Below are positions 32,448-40,245 of a stretch of 64,000 nucleotides of DNA, piece by piece. The stretch's first letter is position 1. Each line of letters begins with the position of its first letter. The DNA comes from G963704535 sp963704535. GTDB lineage: Bacteria; Chloroflexota; Chloroflexia; Chloroflexales; Roseiflexaceae. The notes below the pieces were generated by a model, which was given only the letters and a program-made list of their open reading frames with translations, did not search any database and was not told where the DNA came from. The translations under genes and the position numbers were made by a program. The stretch spans positions 10,726,001-10,790,000 of the forward strand of contig OY969916.1 in NCBI GenBank assembly GCA_963704535.1, given 5' to 3'.

Positions 32448-34001
32448 TCAGGCCAGCGCCGCCGCCAGCCGCCGTACGCCCTCGCGGATCTGTGGCTCAT
32501 CCAGGGCGGTGTAGCCGAGTAGCAGCCCGCCCCGCCCGGGCGGCTCGGCCGCGTAGGCCGAGAGCGGCAGCGTCTCGACACCCTGCGCTGCGGCGCGGTG
32601 CGATGCCGCGCGGTCGTCTTCGCCGTTGGGCAGCCAGCCGACCAGATGCATCCCCGCCTCGGCCGGGCAGACGTCGAGCCGGCCGGCCAGGTCACGGGTC
32701 GCCGCTGTGACCAGCGCCGCCTGCCGGGCCGCGTAGAGCGCGCGAGTGCGCCGGATGTGACGCACAAAGTGCCCCTCGGCGATGAAGTCGGCCAGCACCG
32801 CCTGCTCAAGCGTCGGCGGGTGCCGATCGATCAGCGCACGCGCGGCGACGAAGGCATCCACCAGGTCGGGCGGTACCACCAGGTAGCCCAGGCGCAGCGC
32901 CGGAAACAGCACCTTACTGAAGGTGCCGATGTAGATGACGCGCCCGCCGTCCCGGCCCAGGCCGGGGTCGAGCCCTTGCAGCGCCGCCAGCGGCCGACCG
33001 GCGTAGCGATACTCGCTGTCGTAGTCATCCTCCAGCACCCACGCGCCCGCTCGGCCGGCCCACTCCAGCAGCGCCAGCCGCCGCGCTAGGCTCATCGTCA
33101 CCCCCAACGGGTACTGGTGTGAGGGCGTGACATAGGCAAGCCGCGCCATGGAGTCGCGCGCCGCCCCCGTAGCCACGTCAAGCCCTTCCTGATCGACCGG
33201 CACCGCGATGAGCCGGGCGCCGGCGCCCAGCAGCGCCCCGCGGGCGCCCAGGTAGCCGGGGTCCTCGATCCAGGCGGCGTCGCCCTCGTCCAGCAGCACC
33301 CGCGCGGCCAGGTCGAGCGCCTGCTGCGACCCGCTGACGATGATCACCTGCCCCGCGTCGCAGCGCACCGCCCGCGCGGCCCCCAGGTACGCCGCGATCT
33401 CGGCGCGCAGCGGGGCGTAGCCGGCCGGCGCCGCATAGCCGAGCAGCTCGGCGGGTGGGCGGCGCCAGCGCCGGGCCGCGATCCGCCCCCAGGTGTTGGA
33501 TGGAAAGTGATCCAGCGCCGGCTGGCCGGGGCGAAACGAAATGAGGCCGTGTTGCGTGTTGCGTGTTGCGTGTTGCGTGATGAACTGTTCGTCGGTGGTC
33601 GGTAGTCGGTGGTCGGCGGTCGGCGCAGTGACCAGCGTGGCCGCGAGCAGCGCACCGCGCCGCGAGACCTGGCGGGGCGGGCGCGCGGCGGGCCGCTGGT
33701 GGTTTGCGCGTGGCATTCCGCCGGCCCCGTCGGCGTGGAGCAGCTCCTCCGGCAGCGCGCGGGCCACATAGGTCCCGGCCCCCACCTGTCCCACGACATA
33801 GCCCTCGGCCAGGAGTTGCCCGTAGGCATCCAGCACCGTATTGCGTGAGATCGCCAGCTCAGCCGCCAGCAACCGGGTGGAGGGCAGCCGCGCCCCCGCT
33901 GCGAGGCGCCCGGCCAGGATGCCCTCGCGCAGGCCGTTGTACAGTTGGCGGTGCAGCGGGATGGGCGAATCGGCGTCGAGTGTGATCGTGGCGATGTTCA
34001 T
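32448..34001 (-). CDS. MocR/PdxR-type GntR regulator with aminotransferase domain
   Basis: A 517-residue protein. The N-terminal GntR winged helix spans about 12-80 (PLHRQLYNGLREGILAGRLA, LPSTRLLAAELAISRNTVLD). The C-terminal fold-I aminotransferase domain has IIVSGSQQALDLAARVLLDE, EDPGYLGARGALLGAGA, VTPSHQYPLGVTMSLARRLA and VLEDDYDSEYRYAGRPL. IYIGTFSKVLFPALRLGY carries the PLP-binding Lys. MocR regulators sense PLP or amines. Residues 121-152 are not family sequence: they are an in-frame insertion of two heptamer arrays. The target genes are not evident; no divergent pdxS/T is present. Confidence 0.93.
   Translation of the reverse strand: MNIATITLDADSPIPLHRQLYNGLREGILAGRLAAGARLPSTRLLAAELAISRNTVLDAYGQLLAEGYVVGQVGAGTYVARALPEELLHADGAGGMPRANHQRPAARPPRQVSRRGALLAATLVTAPTADHRLPTTDEQFITQHATRNTQHGLISFRPGQPALDHFPSNTWGRIAARRWRRPPAELLGYAAPAGYAPLRAEIAAYLGAARAVRCDAGQVIIVSGSQQALDLAARVLLDEGDAAWIEDPGYLGARGALLGAGARLIAVPVDQEGLDVATGAARDSMARLAYVTPSHQYPLGVTMSLARRLALLEWAGRAGAWVLEDDYDSEYRYAGRPLAALQGLDPGLGRDGGRVIYIGTFSKVLFPALRLGYLVVPPDLVDAFVAARALIDRHPPTLEQAVLADFIAEGHFVRHIRRTRALYAARQAALVTAATRDLAGRLDVCPAEAGMHLVGWLPNGEDDRAASHRAAAQGVETLPLSAYAAEPPGRGGLLLGYTALDEPQIREGVRRLAAALA
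33549..33630. repeat. Two heptamer arrays inserted in frame in the PdxR-type gene
   Basis: 33549-33580 holds about four GTGTTGC units and 33591-33626 about five GTCGGTG/GTCGGTA/GTCGGCG units. Unlike most loci the two arrays are not complementary, so no hairpin forms. They encode TAPTADHRLPTTDEQF and ITQHATRNTQHG-like residues between the winged helix and the aminotransferase domain. Confidence 0.87.
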
Positions 34002-34082
34002 ACTGCGCGTGTGGTGATCAGATTGGTACCCTCAATCTACCGCGAAGTGGCACTTGTGTCAAACCAATTTCGAGCTACGATC

Positions 34083-34250
34083 ATAAAGGGGGAGTTTGAG
34101 GGGTCGCCCCTCAAGAAGCCTCTTTCCACCATCCTATCGTAGACGAGACTGTCTGAAAGGGGGAGTTTGAGGGGTCGCCCCTCAAGAAGCCTCTTTCCAC
34201 CGTCATATCGTAGACGAGACAATACCCTCTTCAAGCAGTTTCTAATCACA
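34083..34250. repeat. Tandem pair of family B half-repeats
   Basis: Two copies of AAAGGGGGAGTTTGAGGGGT, CGCCCCTCAAGAAGCCTCTT, TCCACC(A/G)TC(C/A)TATCGTAGAC, GAGAC lie head to tail (34086 and 34155), ending in TTCAAGCAGTTTCTAATCA. The unit is about 70 bp. Confidence 0.82.
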
Positions 34251-34267
34251 AGGAAGGACAACACACA

Positions 34268-34930
34268 ATGTCACAGGTATTTCCCAAGACCACCCGCAAC
34301 AAGGTGAAACGTCTTCCTGAGCGTGGATATTACGACTCATCAGTCATCTACCCGATCATTGATGAGGCATTGCTCTGTCACGTCGGGTTTGTGCAAGATA
34401 ATCAACCCTGCGTGATACCGACATTGCACGCCAGGCAAGGAGATCGTGTCCTCTTGCATGGCGCAAAGGGAAGTCGCTTGCTCAGACATGTCGGTTCGGG
34501 CGGCGAAGTGTGCATCACGATCACATTGGTGGATGGAATCGTATTAGCGCGGTCGGTGTTCCATCATTCAATCAACTATCGCTCAGTCGTTATCTTCGGG
34601 AAGGGCGAGCTGATAGAGGGAGAAGAAGCGCGCTTGGAGGCAATGGAGAAGTTCACCGAGCGACTGATCCCCGGACGATGGCAGGACGCGCGACCCCCCA
34701 ACCCGGTTGAGTTAAAGCAAACAACGATCGTTGCAGTCACTATCGAAAGTGCATCGGCAAAGATACGAACCGGCCCGCCGAGGGACGACGAAGAGGATAT
34801 TGGCCTGCCGGTTTGGGCCGGCATATTGCCGTTAAGCCAAATAAGCGGAGCACCAATCGCCGACCCTGATCTGAAGGCCGGGATTGAGATTCCCGATTAC
34901 ATCTATAACTATCCACGTAAGAGCGATTAG
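34268..34930 (+). CDS. PPOX-class flavin-binding protein (NimA/pyridoxamine oxidase-like)
   Basis: A 220-residue protein with GGAAGG before the ATG. Motifs: VKRLPERGYYDSSVIYPIID, LCHVGFVQDNQPCVIPTLHA, GSRLLRHVGSGGEVCITITL, LARSVFHHSINYRSVVIFG and FTERLIPGRWQDARPPN, closely following the NimA-like subgroup of the FMN split-barrel family. Likely an FMN-dependent reductase or a flavin or haem binder of unknown substrate. Base composition is visibly lower in G+C than the neighbours, hinting at recent acquisition. Confidence 0.9.
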   Translation: MSQVFPKTTRNKVKRLPERGYYDSSVIYPIIDEALLCHVGFVQDNQPCVIPTLHARQGDRVLLHGAKGSRLLRHVGSGGEVCITITLVDGIVLARSVFHHSINYRSVVIFGKGELIEGEEARLEAMEKFTERLIPGRWQDARPPNPVELKQTTIVAVTIESASAKIRTGPPRDDEEDIGLPVWAGILPLSQISGAPIADPDLKAGIEIPDYIYNYPRKSD

Positions 34931-34953
34931 GCGGCGAGGATGCGCGAGGATCA

Positions 34954-35328
34954 TCAGTGGCGGGTCTTTCCGAGGAGCGTCTTGATCTTGCTCGACAGCC
35001 GCATGAACTCGATCGGCTTGGTCTCGTAATCGTCACATCCTACCGCGAAACAGCGCTGGCGGTCCTCGGCCAGGGCGTGGGCGGTCAGCGCGATAATCGG
35101 GATGCGGTTGAGATCGGGAATCGACTTGATCTGCAAGGTCGCGTCCCACCCATCCAGCACCGGCAGCCGCATGTCCATGACGATCAGGTCAGGCTGCTCC
35201 GACTGGGCCATCGTCACCGCCTGCTCGCCATTCACCGCCGTGACAACCTGGTGGTTTTCCAGCCTGAGATACCGCAACAACATATCACGAATCATCTCGT
35301 TATCTTCGACGAGTAGGATTTTCGTCAT
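34954..35328 (-). CDS. Single-domain response regulator (CheY/DivK-like)
   Basis: 124 residues from the ATG at 35328 (AGAGG upstream). A receiver fold only: KILLVEDNEMIRDMLLRYLR, phospho-acceptor Asp52 (LIVMDMRLPVLDG), conserved Thr/Ala (IIALTAHALAEDRQ) and Lys (DDYETKPIEF). There is no output domain, so it acts by protein contact, probably as the phosphate sink or relay of the kinase encoded 46 bp upstream on the same strand. Confidence 0.94.
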   Translation of the reverse strand: MTKILLVEDNEMIRDMLLRYLRLENHQVVTAVNGEQAVTMAQSEQPDLIVMDMRLPVLDGWDATLQIKSIPDLNRIPIIALTAHALAEDRQRCFAVGCDDYETKPIEFMRLSSKIKTLLGKTRH

Positions 35329-35374
35329 CGCTTCCTCTCTTGCTTGCTTCGACAAGGTTTCGGAATGCTCTTAT

Positions 35375-36739
35375 CTATAACGACGAGACGGCCGCGCCGG
35401 ATACTGGCGCGGCCATCATGCCGTCCGAAGGCGCGCCATGCTCCCCGGCACCCGGAGCGGTGAGCGGCAGGCGCACAGTGAAAGTTGTGCCCTGGCCGGC
35501 GACGCTCTCGACGGCGATGTCGCCCCCCAGCAGCCGGGCGAAGCGGTAGCTCAAGGCCAGCCCCAGTCCGCTGCCGCCATATTTCGTGTTATTGGCCATA
35601 TGCCCCTGTGAGAAATCGGTGAAGAGCTGTGGTAGATAGTCGGCAGGAATCCCGATCCCCGTATCGGCGACGCGAAATTCGACCCAATCCGTGTCCTGCG
35701 GTGAGAGCTGGGCTGTGTGGGTGAGCGCCGCCCGCGTGACCGCCAGCGTGATCGTTCCGCGCTCGGTGAACTTGGCGGCGTTGGCTAGCAAGTTAAGCAA
35801 GATCTGGCGCACCAGGATCTGGTCGGCATAGAGCGTGGCCACGCTCGGCGCGCGGATCACCGTCAAGGCATTCGCCTGCTGGGCAACCAGCGGCTGGATG
35901 GTGGCGGCCACCTCTTCCAGCAGCGGCGCAACCGGGAAGGGCTCCAGGAACAGCTCGAACTTGCCGGCCTCGATCTTGGAGAGGTCGAGGATATTGTTGA
36001 TCAGCGCGAGCAGGTGCCGGCTGGCAGTGTCGATGTGGGCCAGGTCGTCGGCCAGGTCGGTGTAGCCACTGCGGCGCGCCTGGAGCTGGATCAGCTCGCT
36101 GTAGCCCAAAATGGAGGTCAGCGGGGTGCGCAGCTCGTGGCTCATATTAGCCACAAAGGCACTCTTGGCGCGGCTGGCGACCTCGGCGGCGTCGCGGGCG
36201 CGCACCAGCTCGGTCTCGACCTGCCGCTGCTCTGCGAGCTGCTGCTTCAGCGCTTCCCGCTCCCGCATCAGTTCGCGCTCGCGGCCGAGCGCCGCCGCCA
36301 GCGCCTCCCGCATGATCGCCCCCCCGCGATCGAGCAGTAACCCCAGTACCGCGACAGTGGCCGCGAACGCGCCGGCGGTGATCCCGATCGGCGCTCCCGC
36401 CGGCTGCGCGGCCCTGATCGGCAGGTGATACCAGGCCTCGGCGAGCGCGATGCCGACGACGACCGCCGCGCTCAACCCGCAGATGAAGATCACCCCACCC
36501 CGATCGGTCAGTAGCCCCACCAGGACGATCACGATCGGAAATACCAGCAGCAGCGGGGCGCCGGCGCCGATGCCGGTGATGCACAGGCCTGCCGCAGTCA
36601 CAAGAATCAGCGTGGTCGCGATCGTCATCACCACGCGGATGAAATGGTCGCGCCGGAGCACACTCAACGCGGCGCTGGCTACGACGGGCGAAAGCCACAA
36701 CGGCCAGGTTGCAGCATCACGGAGACGGTCTGGGTTCAC
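35375..36739 (-). CDS. Membrane sensor histidine kinase
   Basis: 454 residues, GTG start. About four hydrophobic segments lie in residues 15-140 (VVMTIATTLILVTAAGLCIT, APLLLVFPIVIVLVGLLTDR, FICGLSAAVVVGIALAEAWY). A coiled coil follows (about 145-190). The HisKA His201 is in NMSHELRTPLTSILGYSELI. The HATPase shows LLANAAKFTERG, VADTGIGIPADYLPQLFTDF and GSGLGLALSYRFARLLGG. There is no extracellular sensor domain, so the membrane region itself may sense. The HisKA-HATPase part is clearly paralogous to the kinase at 45974. Operon with the response regulator that follows. Confidence 0.93.
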   Translation of the reverse strand: MNPDRLRDAATWPLWLSPVVASAALSVLRRDHFIRVVMTIATTLILVTAAGLCITGIGAGAPLLLVFPIVIVLVGLLTDRGGVIFICGLSAAVVVGIALAEAWYHLPIRAAQPAGAPIGITAGAFAATVAVLGLLLDRGGAIMREALAAALGRERELMREREALKQQLAEQRQVETELVRARDAAEVASRAKSAFVANMSHELRTPLTSILGYSELIQLQARRSGYTDLADDLAHIDTASRHLLALINNILDLSKIEAGKFELFLEPFPVAPLLEEVAATIQPLVAQQANALTVIRAPSVATLYADQILVRQILLNLLANAAKFTERGTITLAVTRAALTHTAQLSPQDTDWVEFRVADTGIGIPADYLPQLFTDFSQGHMANNTKYGGSGLGLALSYRFARLLGGDIAVESVAGQGTTFTVRLPLTAPGAGEHGAPSDGMMAAPVSGAAVSSL

Positions 36740-37028
36740 GTGATTAACTCCATGGTCAGTTCAATAGCGGCCTGGCTGGATTCAGAACCTGGATCTGGTG
36801 CGCCATCAGTTCAGGGGTGGCGTCCATGAAATTTGTGTCTAAGCGCAGCCTGATTCCCCCCACTATAGCATATCTGCGTTACCGTAGGTGAACCAGGCAG
36901 CCGGTACGACCGCACCTCGAAATCAGCGTGTGGCCTGGCTGAAGCGCATGCTCTCGGCATACGACTTGCTGTCAGGCTAATCGCGGTTTTGACCAAAAAT
37001 TGACCATCACCTCGTAGACACCAACTCA
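36740..37028. other. Non-coding stretch between divergent kinase and dehydrogenase genes
   Basis: About 290 bp before the next repeat. No reading frame with a ribosome site, no repeat family and no clear operator were found. It should contain promoters in both directions. ACTATAGCATATCTG near 36860 is a possible -10 region, not convincing on its own. Confidence 0.4.
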
Positions 37029-37112
37029 GCTCTGGGAAAAAGGGGACTGAGGGGCTGCCCCCTCAGTCTCCCCCCACCCACATTGTAAAGTAGAACGACG
37101 CCACACGAAACC
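37029..37112 (-). repeat. Dispersed repeat family A
   Basis: The inverted copy reads TCTGGGAAAAAGGGGACTGA, GGGGCTGCCCCCTCAGTCTC, CCCCCACCCACATTGTAAAG, TAGAACGACGCCACACGAAA, CCTTGTC. It ends 58 bp before the dehydrogenase start, so it lies in the leader or promoter. Confidence 0.86.
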
Positions 37113-37169
37113 TTGTCTTATTCACCGGCGGAAAAAGGTAAAGAGGAAGAGAAGAAGGAGTGCGACCCC

Positions 37170-40100
37170 ATGCGTCTATCACCTCGTTTAATGGTGTTGC
37201 TCCTGCTGGGTGCGCTGCTGCCGCTGTATGCCCGTGCCTCGGCGGCACCTCTCGCCCAGACGATCGACGCCGTACCGGCCGACTTCGCCGATACGCTTGT
37301 CGCCAGCGTTGCTAGCCCGACCGCGCTGGCCTTCACGCCCGACGGGCGGATGCTGATCACTACGCAGCCAGGCCGGTTGCGGATGTATCAGAATGGCGCC
37401 CTGCTGGCGACCCCGGCGCTGGACTTGAGCAGCCGGCTGTGTACCAATTCCGAGCGCGGGCTGCTTGGTGTCGCGGTCGACCCAAGTTTTGCCTCCAACC
37501 GCTTCATCTATCTCTACTACACCTTCAACAAAAACAACACCTGCGCCAACAACACCGCCACCAGCCCGGTCAACCGGGTGTCGCGCTTTGTGCTGCCCGA
37601 CAGCAATGTGATCGACGCGGCGACCGAGGTGGTGTTGGTGGACAACATGCCCTCGCCGAACGGCAACCACAACGCCGGCGACCTCCAGTTTGGCAAGGAC
37701 GGCTTCCTATACGTCAGCATCGGCGACGGCGGCTGCGACTACGCCGGCGATAGCGGCTGCGCCGGCGCCAATGACGCCACCCGCGACCAGCACGTGCTGA
37801 CCGGCAAGATCCTGCGTATCACCCGCGACGGCGGCATCCCGCCCGGCAACCCATTCACCGGCGCCAACACCGCCCGCTGCAATGTGACCGGTCGCACCAA
37901 CGCCGGCTGGCGCTGCCAGGAGACCTTCGCCTGGGGCCTGCGCAATCCGTTCCGCTTCGGCTTCAACTCCAACGCCGCCACCACGCGCTTCTTCATCAAC
38001 GATGTAGGCCAGGGCGCCTGGGAGGAGATCGACCAGGCGCAGGCCGGCGCCGACTACGGCTGGAACTGCCGCGAGGGTGCCCACACCAACAGCACCTCGG
38101 GCCTGTGCAACCCCACGCCGCCCAATATGATCGACCCGATCTACGAGTACGGTCGCAGCACCGGCTGCGCCTCGATCACCGGCGGCGCGTTCGTGCCCAA
38201 TGGCGTCTGGCCGTCCGACTACGACGGCGACTACATGTTCGCCGACTACGTCTGCGGCAAGATCTTCCGGCTCCAGCCCAACGGCAGCGGCGGCTACAAT
38301 GCCAGCGACTTCGCCACCGGCCTGGGGGGCAGCAGCGCCGTCCACCTCACCTTCGGCCCGCACGGCGCGACCCAAGCGCTCTACTACACCACCTACGCCG
38401 GCGGCGGCCAAGTGCGCCGGGTCGCCTACACCGGCGTCACGAACCGCCCACCAACCGCCGACATCGCCGCCAGCCCAACCTCCGGCGCCGCGCCGCTGGC
38501 GGTCAGCTTCAACGGCAGCGGCAGCAGTGACCCCGATGGCGATGCACTGACCTACATCTGGAACTTCGGCGACGGCAGCCCAACCCGCGAGACCAGCACG
38601 GCGACGACCAGCTACACCTACAACACGATCGGTGCCTACACCGCCTCGCTCGTGGTGCGCGACAGCCGCGGCGCCGTCTCGACCGCCGACACCATCCGCA
38701 TCGATGTCGGCAACACCGCGCCCACGCCGGCGATCAGCGCGCCCACGCCCACCAAACAGTTCTTCGTCGGCGAGACGATCACCTTGAGCGGCAGCGCCAC
38801 CGACCCGCAGGACGGCACGCTGCCTAGCTCGGCGTTGAGCTGGCAGGTGCTCCTGCACCACGACACCCACACCCACCCATTCCTCGGCCCGGTGGCCGGC
38901 AACAACATCACCTTCACCGCGCCCGCACCGGAGGACCTGGCCGGCGCCCAGACCAGCTACCTGGAGATCCAGTTGACCGCGACCAACTCGCAGGGACTCG
39001 GCAGCACGATCACCCAGAACTTGCAGCCGCATAAAGTCAATGTCAGCTTCAACAGCGCGCCCGCCGGCCTGCGGGTCGTGGTCAATGGCACCAACCTCAC
39101 CGGGCCGCAGACGGTAGTCTCCTGGGAACGCTATGTGCTGAACGTGAACGCGCCGAACCAGACCGACTCGACCGGCAGGAGCTGGGAGTTCCAATCCTGG
39201 TCGGACGGCGGCGCCCAGGCCCACGCGATCACCACGCCGGCCACGGCGGCGACCTACACGGCGACGTTCAGGGAGGTCAGCGGCGGCACCGGCACCGGGC
39301 TGACCGGGGTGTACTACAACAATATCGACTTCACCGGCACGCGAGTCCAGCGCGTCGATCCGACCGTCAACTTCGACTGGGGCACCGGCGCGCCGGCCCC
39401 CGGCATCGGGGCGGACACGTTCTCAGTGCGCTGGATCGGCCAGGTGCAGCCGCGCTACTCCCAGACGTACACATTCTACACCCTGAGCGACAACGGAGTG
39501 CGGCTGTGGGTCAACGGCCAGCAGTTGGTCAATAACTGGACCGAGCACGCGTTGACCGAGAACAGCGGCACGATCGCGCTGACCGCCGGCCAGAAGTACG
39601 TGATCGCGATGGAGTTCTACGATAACACGGGTGGCGCGGTGGCCAAGCTCTCCTGGTCCAGCTCCAGCCAGGCCAAGGAGATCATCCCGCAGAGCCAGCT
39701 CTACCCGCAGTTCTCGGGCCGGGTCAACTTCCAGCCGGCCGCCTCGCCGGTGCCGGCCGGCTACCAGCCCGACGGCGGGGCGGTCTACGCGGCGCGGGGC
39801 AACGGCAATACCTACGGCTGGAACGCCGACAACAGCGCCCAGGCCCGCGACCGCAACGCCGCCAACGCGCCCGACCAGCGCTACGACACGCTGAACCACT
39901 TGCAGAAGCCGGCGGTCCCCAATGCCGTCTGGGAGATCGGCGTGCCCAACGGCACCTACAGTGTGCGCATCGTCTCCGGCGATGCCAGCAACTTCGATAG
40001 CGTCTTCCGGCTCAACGCCGAGGGGACTCTGGCGGTGAGCGGCACGCCCACCAGCGCGACCCGCTGGATCGAGGGCACGGTCTCGGTGGTAGTCAGCGAC

Positions 40101-40175
40101 GGCCGGCTGACGATTAGCAACGGCTCAGGGGCCAGCAATAACAAGATCTGCTTCGTAGAGATTACGGGGCAATAG
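37170..40175 (+). CDS. Secreted PQQ-dependent sugar dehydrogenase-like protein with PKD and PA14 domains
   Basis: 1001 residues from the ATG at 37170 (AAGGAG upstream). The signal peptide is RLMVLLLLGALLPLYARASA. The six-bladed glucose/sorbosone-dehydrogenase domain spans about 20-430 (GLLGVAVDPSFASNRFIYLY, NGNHNAGDLQFGKDGFLYVS, GDGGCDYAGD, TFAWGLRNPFRFGF, FINDVGQGAWEEIDQAQAGA). A PKD domain (about 438-522), a linker domain, a PA14 domain (about 710-840: GVYYNNIDFTGTRVQRVDPT, YTFYTLSDNGVRLWVNGQQL) and a C-terminal malectin- or CBM-like domain follow. It likely oxidises or binds sugars outside the cell; PQQ dependence is a family inference. Confidence 0.9.
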   Translation: MRLSPRLMVLLLLGALLPLYARASAAPLAQTIDAVPADFADTLVASVASPTALAFTPDGRMLITTQPGRLRMYQNGALLATPALDLSSRLCTNSERGLLGVAVDPSFASNRFIYLYYTFNKNNTCANNTATSPVNRVSRFVLPDSNVIDAATEVVLVDNMPSPNGNHNAGDLQFGKDGFLYVSIGDGGCDYAGDSGCAGANDATRDQHVLTGKILRITRDGGIPPGNPFTGANTARCNVTGRTNAGWRCQETFAWGLRNPFRFGFNSNAATTRFFINDVGQGAWEEIDQAQAGADYGWNCREGAHTNSTSGLCNPTPPNMIDPIYEYGRSTGCASITGGAFVPNGVWPSDYDGDYMFADYVCGKIFRLQPNGSGGYNASDFATGLGGSSAVHLTFGPHGATQALYYTTYAGGGQVRRVAYTGVTNRPPTADIAASPTSGAAPLAVSFNGSGSSDPDGDALTYIWNFGDGSPTRETSTATTSYTYNTIGAYTASLVVRDSRGAVSTADTIRIDVGNTAPTPAISAPTPTKQFFVGETITLSGSATDPQDGTLPSSALSWQVLLHHDTHTHPFLGPVAGNNITFTAPAPEDLAGAQTSYLEIQLTATNSQGLGSTITQNLQPHKVNVSFNSAPAGLRVVVNGTNLTGPQTVVSWERYVLNVNAPNQTDSTGRSWEFQSWSDGGAQAHAITTPATAATYTATFREVSGGTGTGLTGVYYNNIDFTGTRVQRVDPTVNFDWGTGAPAPGIGADTFSVRWIGQVQPRYSQTYTFYTLSDNGVRLWVNGQQLVNNWTEHALTENSGTIALTAGQKYVIAMEFYDNTGGAVAKLSWSSSSQAKEIIPQSQLYPQFSGRVNFQPAASPVPAGYQPDGGAVYAARGNGNTYGWNADNSAQARDRNAANAPDQRYDTLNHLQKPAVPNAVWEIGVPNGTYSVRIVSGDASNFDSVFRLNAEGTLAVSGTPTSATRWIEGTVSVVVSDGRLTISNGSGASNNKICFVEITGQ

Positions 40176-40177
40176 GT

Positions 40178-40245
40178 GAACGGATAGAGGAGCGGGTAAG
40201 CGGATAGTCCTGATCTATCCGCTTACCCGCTCCTCTATCCGTTTC
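40178..40245. terminator. Long heptamer-derived hairpin at a convergent gene junction
   Basis: GAACGGATAGAGGAGCGGGT/AAGCGGATAG and its exact complement CTATCCGCTTACCCGCTCCT/CTATCCGTTT are separated by TCCTGAT, giving a stem of about 29 bp. It lies between the dehydrogenase stop and the last codons of the convergent kinase, whose C-terminal residues KKRIEERVSG are encoded by it. Probably a bidirectional terminator. Confidence 0.8.

Noticed and set aside
37707..39224. 505-codon open frame on the minus strand
   Set aside because: It is entirely antisense to the PQQ-type dehydrogenase, whose domains are conserved. Long antisense frames are expected in GC-rich DNA.
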